NCBI GenBank assembly: GCA_003990745.1
Contig: RBNI01003512.1
Location: forward strand, 1-15,729
Direction: 5' to 3'
Source of the DNA: Jimgerdemannia flammicorona
Lineage: Eukaryota > Mucoromycota > Endogonomycetes > Endogonales > Endogonaceae
Length of the DNA stretch: 15,729 nt
Part shown: in pieces, positions 9,080 to 15,729 of the stretch
Numbering within the stretch: position 1 is the stretch's first letter
Layout of the letters: every line of letters starts with the position of its first letter
Position numbers and translations under genes: made by a program
The notes under the pieces: model-generated
What the model saw: only the letters and a program-made list of their open reading frames with translations
Database searches by the model: none
Told to the model about the DNA's origin: nothing

Positions 9080-9119
9080 ATAATCTTCTAAGTCTACTTT
9101 CTACAACTTTTATTAAGTT

Positions 9120-9640
9120 GATTTACTACATCTATTACAGAATAGTAGAAGAGAGGCAATGGTGATAAGTTGTCTCTTTATTAGTATAAGATCAGTATCT
9201 TCTTCACTTTTTCATAATTTCTGGTACCTTTAGCTATATCTGAAGTATTCTTGTTTTGATATTATACTTTCTTTCCTTTACTATCACCAATAAAGTATTA
9301 TCTGGTAAGTCATAGGCTATATATGAAGTCAGTCAATCTTGGGCATCAAGTGCCAGTATAGGTTATTTACAGATCTCTGGTATCTATAGTAGAGCCCTCT
9401 GAGCTTTGGTGAGCTTTTTAGTAAGTGTGATTCTGACATAGATAACTACTTTTTAGATAGAGTCAGGATGGGAAGAGAGATAGTCATTACAGATAAGAGG
9501 AAGAGTAATTACAGTAGACCAGTAGAGTATTAGGCTGAGAGTGATTATTAGGGTCTGATTAATATAGGATAGTTAGGTAGTAGGTTGGCTATTTTTAGTA
9601 ATTCATGAGGTTAGGCTTCAGTTATTAGGAGTGGTCAGGG
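9120..9640 (-). pseudogene. Unassigned decayed coding frame (about 170 codons)
   Basis: Read on the minus strand, one frame gives LILYWSTVITLPLICNDYL, then SSHPDSI, KVVIYVRITLTKKLTKAQ, ILALDAQD, LTSYIAYDLPDNTLLVIVKE and ILQI, LKVPEIMKK. The interruptions are TAA, TAG and TGA codons that become Gln or Arg codons if C-to-T changes are reversed. Frame continuity over this length with normal amino-acid composition is what supports coding origin. I do not recognise the family. It lies head-to-head with the fossil ending at 9079, so the two need not belong together. Confidence 0.38.
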
Positions 9641-9711
9641 GGCCCAAGACTACCTAGATCAGATATCTTAGCTACACTTAACTGAAACTAGTACTCTGAA
9701 TGAGTCAATTC

Positions 9712-9733
9712 AAATCAAATCTAGATTTGATTT
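9712..9733. repeat. 22 bp perfect palindrome
   Basis: The sequence is centred on TCTAGA, flanked by AAATCAAA on the left and TTTGATTT on the right, and reads identically on both strands over 22 bases. It stands immediately before the 14 bp minisatellite and shares its AATC/GATT words. It could mark a transposon end, a protein-binding site or simply the edge of the array. Confidence 0.7.
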
Positions 9734-9734
9734 A

Positions 9735-10072
9735 TTACATGATGGTTTGATCTGAACCTCAAATCTGAAGCCATCTGAATCAACTTGGATTAATCTAAAT
9801 CACTCTATCCAAATTACTCTATCCAAATCACTTATCTAAATCACCTCATCCAAACCACCCCATCTGAACCACTCAATCCAAATTACTCAATCTGAATCAC
9901 TTAATCTGAATTACTCAATCAAAATTACTCAATCTGAATCACTCAATCTAAATTCTCCAATTTGAATCCTTCAATTCAAATTCTCTAATTCAAATCCTCC
10001 AATTCAAATTCTTTAATCTAAATCCTCATTTGAATCCTTTAACCAAATCCTCTAATCTGAATCCTCCATATA
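9735..10072. repeat. Minisatellite, ~14 bp unit (AATCTGAATCACTC-like)
   Basis: From about 9890 the units can be split cleanly as 14-mers: AATCTGAATCACTT, AATCTGAATTACTC, AATCAAAATTACTC, AATCTGAATCACTC, AATCTAAATTCTCC, AATTTGAATCCTTC and further variants, with a few 13-mers near the right end. The earlier part (9735-9890) is more degenerate. Roughly two dozen units are present. Position 3 is almost always T, and the variable bases are mostly C/T and A/G transitions. The array lies just upstream of the hAT gene, so it may be the element's subterminal repeat region. Confidence 0.8.
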
Positions 10073-10150
10073 ACTTATATATTAGATACATCCACATATA
10101 TAATATATATATATACAAATATATACATATATATAAACACATAATACACA
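10073..10150. repeat. TA/ATAC-rich microsatellite
   Basis: An A/T-rich run with repeated TATATA, ATACA and ATACAT words separates the 14 bp array from the hAT coding region. No gene signal is seen in it. Confidence 0.6.
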
Positions 10151-10784
10151 TATCAATAGATCAGTCTTCAATAGTTCACAGTACCAATGATGCTTCAAGT
10201 CAAACATCCCTGATAGTTCTACACCTTTTACATAATCCTCACTCCAAAATCTGGCAACATTGTGCTAAGATAAGAGATGATGTTATTTGTAATTATTGCA
10301 GATAAAAAATTAAGATACACCTATTGATATAACTGATACTTTTGTTTGACACATACATGATACTGTTTCATCTACTCCCATAAACTATACTAGTTAGAAG
10401 TTTAAAATGCTTGGTGGTATGACTTCAAACATATATCAACACAAAAAGACAAGCACTCTAACAAAATCAAAAAGAATATAGGGATAAATAAAATTGACAT
10501 TCAAGCTATAGTGGATATGTTTATCTGATTGCCTGACCATTTCTATACTAACAACTCTATTTAATCAAAATATTTAGCCATACTCTTTGGCAGAATTTCA
10601 AAATCAACTCATTCACTAGATTGTATATACAGACCAGCCATTCACAACTATTGAGAGTAACTAATTGTATAGTATCTTTGATCTCCTTAAGTATGATTTA
10701 TATTTGCCAAGTACTGATACTATTTGTAAAGATGTCCTGGAGGCCTATAGAAAGAAGTACAACAATCTCTACCAGATACTTCAG

Positions 10785-10878
10785 GTAAAATAAGGACAGT
10801 ACTATGACCTTTGCAAGCTGAATTATATATATATTTTTATAAAGAGCTCACCAATATAACTTTACATCCAATAAGTAG
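10785..10878 (+). other. Putative intron 1 of the hAT gene (94 bp)
   Basis: GTAAAA follows the codons for NNLYQILQ, and the intron ends in AAGTAG before NLADKILFMIDT. Removing it joins the 0 mod 3 frame to the 1 mod 3 frame exactly, as hAT proteins require (LQ, then a GKIS-like strand leading to the first Asp). A TA-rich stretch and CTGAAT lie inside. Confidence 0.72.
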
Positions 10879-11088
10879 AATTTGGCAGACAAAATTTTAT
10901 TTATGATTGACACATAGATATCCTCCAATGCAATTTCATTTCTAGATATTACCAGTTATTGGATTGATCTCAATTGGCAGCTTAAATCTCTCACCTTTGA
11001 CTTCATCAAACTTGCTGACTCTCATTCTAAAAATAATATTGCAGATACTTTTATTAGTTATATCTGAGAGCTTGGGATCACAACCAAG

Positions 11089-11204
11089 GTAAAAAAGGGG
11101 GGCTTGCCATTAGGTTGGTATTTTGAGAGAGGTCCTAAAACAAACCAGATTTTATTGGTTATTTATTTTCACATAAATTTACCAACTGAATATTTCAAGT
11201 ACAG
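11089..11204 (+). other. Putative intron 2 of the hAT gene (116 bp)
   Basis: GTAAAA follows ELGITTK, and the intron ends AAGTACAG before ILAIMMDNA, the conserved second catalytic block. AACTGAAT about 20 bases before the acceptor could serve as branch point. Removal restores the frame across a 2-base phase difference. Confidence 0.78.
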
Positions 11205-11583
11205 ATTTTGGCCATTATGATGGACAATGCCATAAACAACTTAATATTTTTCCAAGTTTTAGTAGTTAGCCTCAAACAGAAAAACATGGTCTTCAGTATA
11301 GAAAGCTATCATATATATATAATACCAGGCCCATATACTAAACCTTACTATTCAGGACTATTTTATATATATAGATAAAACATCCAAGAGAGGAGGGGCC
11401 CTGAGTATAATTTCCAAGCTGCACAAACTGGTTATATCAGTCTAATTGTCTTCACAATAATGAGACAAATTTGCTGCACAGTATAGAGCAATTAGTTTAG
11501 CTTTAAAAGAGCTTATATTAGACATCTATATATATTGAAACTCAATATTTACAATGATCCAGTGAACACTGGAGTTTGCTGTG

Positions 11584-11691
11584 GTATGTTCTTTTTTTTC
11601 TTCAGTCAGCTAAAGCAACTTGTTTTAGATAATTGAAGATTTTTTTTTTTTAAAAAAAAAAAAACAAAAAAAGCCAATAGATTTAACAGTA
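11584..11691 (+). other. Unresolved hAT gap with T12-A13 hairpin tract
   Basis: Coding similarity stops after TLEFAV and resumes at AIDKEIQNKALGKSEW. A GTATGT donor-like site starts at 11584 and several AG sites follow, but no pair restores the frame cleanly. At 11640-11664 twelve T are followed directly by thirteen A, a perfect potential hairpin. This may be a sixth intron, or a small insertion into the gene. Confidence 0.4.
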
Positions 11692-11772
11692 GCTATTGAC
11701 AAGGAAATACAGAACAAGGCTCTAGGTAAAAGTGAGTGGGATGTACTTAGGAATATTGTCAGAGTTTTGGAA

Positions 11773-11852
11773 GTAAGTGGTAACTACTCTAGCTCTATAC
11801 TTAGTTTATCTGTCTCTGCACAATGTAATACCTCACTATATATAACTGCCAG
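11773..11852 (+). other. Putative intron 3 of the hAT gene (80 bp)
   Basis: The canonical donor GTAAGT follows IVRVLE, and the acceptor CTGCCAG precedes CFDDYTKDIVK. The joined exon reads VLE-CFDDYTKDI, matching the hAT 'VL.PF...T..IS' block, and the frame passes from 1 to 0 mod 3. Confidence 0.78.
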
Positions 11853-12087
11853 TGTTTTGATGATTATACAAAGGATATAGTCAAATAAATAACTCTGATA
11901 ATAAGCTCTGTAATACCAGTATACAACCTTCTGATTAACCAGCTAGAGGATAAGCTTGAGGATAGGCTAGAGAGTTGCAGTAATTTATAGTTAAGCCCAG
12001 ATCAGAGAGATACTGTGGAGGTTACTCTAAGTAAGCTTAGAAAATACTACTCCAAAACAGATACCACTGTATACTCAATCAGTACAG

Positions 12088-12164
12088 GTATGTTGGCATG
12101 TGGCCATTACCCCTTCCAAAATAGAGAAATCTCTGCAAAAACTCACTCTCTTTTCTCTGAATAG
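12088..12164 (+). other. Putative intron 4 of the hAT gene (77 bp)
   Basis: The donor GTATGT follows VYSIST plus one base, and the acceptor GAATAG precedes TGCTAGACCC. Splicing rebuilds TVLDPYLKLQYYKD, a strongly conserved hAT stretch, with the intron in phase 1. The change of frame from 0 to 2 mod 3 is explained exactly. Confidence 0.85.
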
Positions 12165-12466
12165 TGCTAGACCCATACTTAAAGCTACAATACTATAAAG
12201 ATTAGAGCTGGGAATAGCACTTCATTGAGAGAATCAAGTAGGCCATAATTGAAGTGTACCAGAAAAACTATGTACCACTACAAGGTTTCAGCCAAAGTCT
12301 GGATGAATATGCTAAGAGATCTCTCTTATCTTACATTTACTTCAGCAGAAAGAAAAAGAGAGAGCCATTAGTAGAAGAGCTGCCATCAATAAACAAACTT
12401 ACCATTTATCTCACCAGTAACTGCATAATCCTGCTAGAGGATGCAGAGGTACTTAACTGGTGGAAG

Positions 12467-12541
12467 GTAGATTGTCAGACAGACATTGGATCAATTTAAC
12501 TCACCAATCTAACTACTGCTCTACCTCACTAAGGTATGCAG
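12467..12541 (+). other. Putative intron 5 of the hAT gene (75 bp)
   Basis: GTAGAT follows VLNWWK, and the acceptor ATGCAG precedes LYQTDFPNLCGMAQDYL. A CTAAC branch-point-like word lies about 30 bases before the acceptor. The intron is a multiple of three but contains an in-frame TAA, so unspliced transcripts would end there. Confidence 0.82.
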
Positions 12542-12732
12542 CTGTATCAAACAGACTTCCCCAATCTGTGTGGTATGGCTCAGGACTACCTGGTAATTCC
12601 TGCCTCCAGCACTCTCATCAAGCAGGTATTCCAGATAGGGTGGACCTTATTGCTCTAAAGAGGTGTGTACTGAATGCTGAGATAATCTAGACATATATGT
12701 ATCTGAAGTCTTAGTGAGGCTTGAGCTGCTAA

Positions 12733-12880
12733 AATTCAGCAGGTTCTGGAGATTTACAGATAAGTTGGTTGGTCTTGTGAAATATTTAATATTTTTCAAA
12801 AATAAAAAGAAAAAAAAATCTAAGGACTTGGCCCAGAGTTTGCAGCCCAAGTGGGACAGTAGTTAGCAGGATTGGCAGTG
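12733..12880. other. hAT 3' flank, no gene seen
   Basis: A short AT-rich segment with an A-rich run near 12800, then G-rich sequence leading into the minisatellite. No inverted copy of the sequence upstream of the hAT gene was found here, so the right end of the element is undefined. Confidence 0.5.
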
Positions 12881-13405
12881 ACAAAAGAAGTATGCAAAAT
12901 TTGTGGCCCTCTGCCAGCAGCAAGGAGCAGTCCCAAGCTATCAGTACCTGGGGCAGTAGACAGATTGGTGAGCACAGGGTTGGCAGAGAGAGTGTGCAAA
13001 ATTTGCAGTCCTCTACTAGTAGTAAGGAGTAGCTCTAAGTCATAAGTGTCTGAGATAGGGAGGTTGGCAGAGGGGGGGGGGGGTAGATAGAGGAAGTATA
13101 TAAAATTTGCAGTCCTCTACCAGCAGTGAGGGACAGCCCCAAGCTGTCAGTGCCCAGGTCAGTGGGTGGGGTCAGTTGGCAGAGTCAGTGGGCATGAGAT
13201 CAGCAGAAAGAGCATACAAAATTTGTAGCCCTCTGCTGACAGTAAGGGGCAGCCCTAAGCCATAAGTATCTGGGATGGGTGGGGCTCTCTTCAGTAGCCT
13301 ATGTCTAGGCTGGGAGTTGGCAGAGTTAGCAGAGGGAGTATGCAAAATTTGCAGTTCTCTACCAGTAGCATAAGAGTAGCCCCAAGTTGCCAAGGAGTCC
13401 AAGTC
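12880..13405. repeat. Long minisatellite, five units of about 102-126 bp
   Basis: Each unit has a core AAAATTTG followed by (C/T)AGYCCTCTRCC-like sequence, AGTAAGGRGCAGYCC, a CTGTCAGTGCCTGGG-like part and TTGGCAGAG. The AAAATTT anchors are at 12896, 12998, 13102, 13218 and 13344, giving spacings of 102, 104, 116 and 126. Units differ by numerous transitions and by indels, including a run of 12 G at 13072-13083. The array is G-rich on the plus strand, unlike its surroundings. No coding role is apparent. Confidence 0.88.
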
Positions 13406-13410
13406 TGGGT

Positions 13411-13570
13411 CAGAGGGTACTTCTGGTAATTGGAGGGTACTTCTGGTAGTCAGAGGGTGCTTCTGGTAGTCGGAGAATGTTTCCAATAGTTGGAGAGTAC
13501 TTCTGGCAGTCAGAGGGTGCTTCTGACAGTCAGAGGACATTTTTAGTGATTGGAGAGTGCTTCTGGTGGT
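13411..13570. repeat. Minisatellite, eight exact 20 bp periods
   Basis: Units start at 13411 and every 20 bases after. Examples are CAGAGGGTACTTCTGGTAAT, TGGAGGGTACTTCTGGTAGT and CAGAGGGTGCTTCTGGTAGT. Eight units keep the period without indels although they differ by base changes; a ninth degenerates after 13570. The open minus-strand frame over it is a by-product of repeat translation (SLQ/TARSTLQ-like peptides). Confidence 0.92.
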
Positions 13571-13623
13571 TGAAGTCCACCTCAGATTCAAGCCCCATCA
13601 CTGGTTTGGGTCTCACAGATACT

Positions 13624-13674
13624 TTGGTCCTATGTTACAGTACTGCACTAGCAGTATTACAAGAGTAGGACCAA
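13624..13674. repeat. Imperfect hairpin, 9 bp outer and 6 bp inner arms
   Basis: TTGGTCCTA (13624-13632) pairs with TAGGACCAA (13666-13674), and TACTGC (13641-13646) pairs with GCAGTA (13651-13656) around the loop ACTA. The bases between the arms are partly complementary. It could be a tiny inverted-repeat element or a structured DNA site between two minisatellites. Confidence 0.6.
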
Positions 13675-13762
13675 GGGGCTGATAGGGCCTGATATAATAG
13701 CTAAACTAGTACTACAAAAGAGATGTCTAGCTGCCAGCCCAACCTGTATAAAATAACTGCTG

Positions 13763-13846
13763 AACCCTTATAAAAGATTACCTAATCCTTATAAAAGATT
13801 ACTTAACCCTCATAACAGATTGCCTAACCCTCACAAAAACTGCTCC
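13763..13846. repeat. Minisatellite, four 21 bp units
   Basis: Units are AACCCTTATAAAAGATTACCT (13763), a close variant at 13784, one at 13805 and a diverged one at 13826. A related 22-base unit precedes at 13741. The AACCCT word resembles a telomere repeat, but the period is 21 and the rest of the unit is unrelated. Confidence 0.85.
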
Positions 13847-14610
13847 ACCCATTTGTCCCAGACCTTGATGAATCTGTTATCTGTTATGAGTATGATGACT
13901 GTTATATCCAAGCTCTCCTTGAAGGCAATGGTACTATAGTAGTCATGTAGTTGGAATAGGATAGCTGTGTTGGCTATAAACAGGACTCTGAAACTATAGG
14001 TAAGGTCATATCAAACTCTGCTGCTATTCTCTCAGATTGGGTCCTTTCTTTCTGAGATATAGAATATTACTGGAGTGATATTGTTATCTATATGTGTAGG
14101 CAGAGAAATATTGTATCTGATGTATTCTGATGTGATACAAGTATACAGTTAGGTGAACCCTTGGCCTAGGATCTTATACTACCAAACTGTGCTAGTAGAT
14201 ACCTGCCCTTAGTCTAGCCCCAGGAGCCCCAACTTGGAAACCTGTCAGACAGATGACATTCAGTCAGTTCTTTTTACATATGGGGGGGCAGAAACTCCCC
14301 AGATTATAGTACCCAAAAAAAGCAGAGCTCCTTACCTCATATAGTATACTAAATTGTGTCAAAAATATACATATAGCTATGCTGAGATCACCACCAAGCT
14401 GGCCTGCTATATGCTCTATCAATCTGCTCAAAGAACCCCCAGATCATAGCTGCCATTACTATACAGGCCATATTATGCTCATATATAGTTTACTCTTCAA
14501 TAGTATTTCTAAAGTTCTGGTAGGAGTACAGAATCTTGTACATCTCTGGAATTATATCAAAAAGAGTATATTGGTGAAGAGTATGATTATCTAAAGAGGA
14601 GTAAAAAAAA
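13828..14610 (+). pseudogene. Unassigned decayed coding frame
   Basis: Frame 1 mod 3 can be read as HPFVPDLDESVICYEYDD, then CYIQALLEGNGTIVVM, DSCVGYKQDSETIGKVISNS, WSDIVIYMCRQRNIVSDVF and DLILPNCASRYLPLV. Interruptions by TAG or TGA convert to Gln or Arg by one C-to-T reversal. The same frame continues less convincingly through AGLLYALSICSKNPQ near 14401 to about 14610. The first part, to about 14260, is the better supported. I do not recognise the protein and see no start codon or catalytic motif. Confidence 0.35.
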
Positions 14611-14699
14611 GGGCAACAAGTGTATGGAATTTCAGAACTCCAGAACCCACTCTTTGCCAGTGTTGCAGTATACTCAATTCCCATCTAAACCTCCCCTCT

Positions 14700-14880
14700 T
14701 TACTTTTTTTGTCCCCTCTTTCCTACTATCTGATATTTGATACAATTCTTACAAATAATTGATATAGCAGTGAAGCTCATCACTATAGAGATTTCTTATC
14801 ACTATTGCAACCACCTCTCTGTATTTATTAATAATAATATAATTCTCTTTATTGTTGATTACTCTTGCTGACCAATAGAT
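14700..14880 (-). pseudogene. Unassigned repeat-borne coding fossil, copy B
   Basis: This is an inverted copy of the fossil at 8726-9079, with 32 identical bases (14822-14853 against 8876-8907) inside a longer similar stretch. On the minus strand it reads NNKENYIIINKYREVV, RNLYSDELHCYIN and, after a one-base slip, ICKNCIKYQIVGKRG. The C-x2-C pair and CIKYQIV are kept in both copies although flanking codons differ, which supports a real ancestral protein. The function is unknown. Confidence 0.5.
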
Positions 14881-15065
14881 CTCTCAGTTGAGAACAATTG
14901 ACTCTGATTCAAATATAGACCCCCAAGCCTTGATAACAATGCTAGTACTGCTCATACTGAACATCTTGCCCTCAAATTTCTCTATTTGATCAGATGCCAG
15001 ATGTAGTTGAACTCAGGTAACTTTAAACTCTCTTTTTTAATGGAACTGAGCCTGATCTGAGAGGC
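14881..15065. other. Intergenic sequence, nothing recognised
   Basis: No coding frame, repeat or structured element was found here on either strand. Some of it may belong to the element carrying the copy B fossil. Confidence 0.4.
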
Positions 15066-15185
15066 TGAGATAAGTATACAGATGGATTATGTGCAGATAG
15101 GTTGTATATAGATGAGTTGTATGCAGACAGGTTGCATGTGAGCAGGTTACATATAGACAGGTTGTATGTAGATAGGTTGTATGCA
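15066..15185. repeat. Minisatellite, seven to eight exact 15 bp periods
   Basis: From 15081 the units are GATGGATTATGTGCA, GATAGGTTGTATATA, GATGAGTTGTATGCA, GACAGGTTGCATGTG, AGCAGGTTACATATA, GACAGGTTGTATGTA and GATAGGTTGTATGCA. A weaker unit precedes at 15066. The period is kept with no indel while bases vary mainly by transitions. Confidence 0.9.
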
Positions 15186-15280
15186 GGTGTGGGTATTTTT
15201 TAAGAAGAGACTATATAAAAAATGAAGTTAAATAAAACATAGAGATAGGTATTTTAGAAAAAGAGCATGAGTGAGTAAGT

Positions 15281-15348
15281 GAGTTGTATGCTGATGAGTT
15301 GCATACTGATGAGTTGCACAAGTTGCACAAGTTGCACAAGTTGTATAA
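15281..15348. repeat. Related short tandem repeats, 15 bp then 9 bp
   Basis: Two 15 bp units (GAGTTGTATGCTGAT, GAGTTGCATACTGAT) resemble the array at 15081-15185. They run into three copies of GTTGCACAA (15313, 15322, 15331) and a variant GTTGTATAA at 15340. The shorter unit looks like a truncated derivative of the longer one. Confidence 0.85.
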
Positions 15349-15387
15349 GAATTACTCACAAAGACTTACTTCTGTTCCTTTTGAGAT

Positions 15388-15390
<3 letters not shown>

Positions 15391-15460
<70 letters not shown>
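15391..15460. repeat. Homopolymer tract of 70 T
   Basis: An uninterrupted run of T on the plus strand, that is, poly-A on the minus strand, directly after the AATAAA-bearing 86 bp segment read on that strand. It is best explained as a retrotransposed poly-A tail. The exact length is prone to sequencing error. Confidence 0.85.
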
Positions 15461-15463
<3 letters not shown>

Positions 15464-15675
15464 GTCACTTGGACTTCCTTCCTTTATTATGCCCATCTAT
15501 CTCATATAATACAGTGATCCTATCTCCTATCTGATCCCCCTAGGGGTGTCTCTTTTTTTTACTTCTTTTTTTTGTTTTTTTTTTTTTTTATAGTCACTTG
15601 GACTTCCTTCCTTTATTATGCCCATCTATCTCATATAATACAGTGATCCTATCTCCTATCTGATCCCCCTAGGGG
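15461..15675 (-). repeat. Two identical 86 bp segments, each ending in poly-A (minus strand)
   Basis: Bases 15461-15546 and 15590-15675 are identical over 86 positions, with a period of 129 bases. On the minus strand each starts at the palindrome CCCCTAGGGG, contains AATAAA (complement of 15483-15488 and 15612-15617) and after 22 more bases meets an A tract (70 A for the left copy, an interrupted A-rich tract for the right). This is the layout of a polyadenylated 3' end followed by its tail. It could be the 3' end of a SINE or LINE duplicated in tandem, with the source to the right of the window. Confidence 0.8.
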
Positions 15676-15729
15676 GGCCTCTCCCCCCTACCTCTTCCTT
15701 TTGTTTGTCTTTTTTGTTTATTTTTTTTT
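15676..15729. other. C/T-rich right edge
   Basis: Pyrimidine-rich sequence with T runs to the end of the window. It may be the start of a further A-tailed unit on the minus strand, but too little is present to tell. Confidence 0.4.

Larger units (their letters stand above)
10160..12732 (+). pseudogene. hAT-family transposase gene, decayed, seven exons readable
   Basis: Cut-and-paste DDE transposase. A BED-like finger reads SKIWQHCAKIRDDVICNYC (CxxC at 10288-10299; a frame slip in the following A-run, then HIH near 10350). Then YTDQPFTTIES and LYLPSTDTICKDVLEAYRKK. The core follows: LFMIDT with the first catalytic Asp at 10909-10911 (the next Trp is TAG), YWIDLNWQLKSLTFDFIK, and ILAIMMDNA with the second Asp at 11223-11225. 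Then QAHILNLTIQD, DKFAAQYRAISLALKEL, SEWDVLRNIVRVLE, YYSKTDTTVYSIST and VLDPYLKLQYYKD. The C-terminal dimerisation part reads LEDAEVLNWWK, MAQDYLVIPASS and LIALKRCVLNAEII. These domains connect in frame when five GT-AG introns are removed. Damage includes nonsense codons, an indel near 11320, an unresolved gap at 11584-11691 and one near 12638. The start codon and terminal inverted repeats were not found. Confidence 0.9.

Noticed and set aside
9712..10072. CRISPR array
   Set aside because: The 14 bp units are contiguous and degenerate with no unique spacers, and the context is eukaryotic.
9600..12860. Terminal inverted repeats of the hAT element
   Set aside because: I looked for complementary ends around 9640-9740 and 12730-12860 and found only short weak matches, so no ends are called.
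13172..13591. 139-codon minus-strand frame over the minisatellites
   Set aside because: It is translated tandem repeat DNA; the peptide repeats follow the 20 bp period and no start, domain or codon signal supports a gene.
13763..13846. Telomere repeat (AACCCT words)
   Set aside because: The period is 21 bases and only one hexamer per unit resembles a telomere motif.
15279..15517. Open frames with long phenylalanine or Ser-Cys runs
   Set aside because: They read through the poly-T tract and the 15/9 bp repeats and are artefacts of low complexity.

Overview
This window looks like gene-poor, repeat-built heterochromatin of a eukaryote, most likely a filamentous fungus. The evidence for a fungus is the kind of transposons present and the 75-116 bp GT-AG introns (two with GTAAGT or GTATGT donors) still visible in a dead hAT transposase gene. 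I see no intact host gene, rRNA, tRNA or CRISPR array. Nearly every coding signal is a decayed mobile element whose stop codons look like C-to-T products (CGA to TGA, CAG to TAG, CAA to TAA).

Layout. (1) 1-147: the 5' end of a non-LTR retrotransposon (LINE) on the minus strand, running off the left edge. (2) 148-5714: a nearly complete second LINE of the same family, also minus strand and head-to-tail with the first. ORF1 (RGG-rich, RRM-like) lies at 5629-3743. ORF2 (endonuclease, reverse transcriptase, CCHC zinc finger) lies at 3708-199. The two frames carry 21 in-frame stops and no frameshift that I can find. (3) 5715-8427: a very AT-rich Ty1/copia pol remnant on the plus strand (protease, integrase, reverse transcriptase). 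The LINE 5' end abuts it abruptly. (4) 8726-9640: two decayed coding frames, one on each strand, that I could not assign. (5) 9712-10072: a 22 bp palindrome and a 14 bp minisatellite. (6) 10160-12732: a decayed hAT transposase gene (BED finger, RNase H-like core, C-terminal dimerisation region) that reads as seven exons and five GT-AG introns. (7) 12880-13846: three minisatellites (about 102-126 bp, exactly 20 bp and 21 bp units) and a hairpin. (8) 13828-14880: an unassigned plus-strand decayed frame, and a minus-strand copy of the fossil at 8726-9079. (9) 15066-15348: a 15 bp tandem repeat and related 9 bp repeats. (10) 15391-15729: a 70-base T tract and two identical 86 bp segments which, on the minus strand, look like the polyadenylated 3' end of a retrotransposed RNA.

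The elements differ in age. The left-edge LINE copy keeps ten CpGs in 147 bases, while the homologous stretch of the second LINE has none. The copia and hAT copies have decayed further and their stretches are AT-rich. Together this suggests repeated insertion of elements followed by C-to-T mutation, either by methyl-cytosine deamination or by a RIP-like process. Nothing here appears able to make a functional protein. The most instructive features are the LINE-LINE junction, the frame-preserving nonsense mutation, the legible hAT intron structure and the fresh 86 bp duplication.
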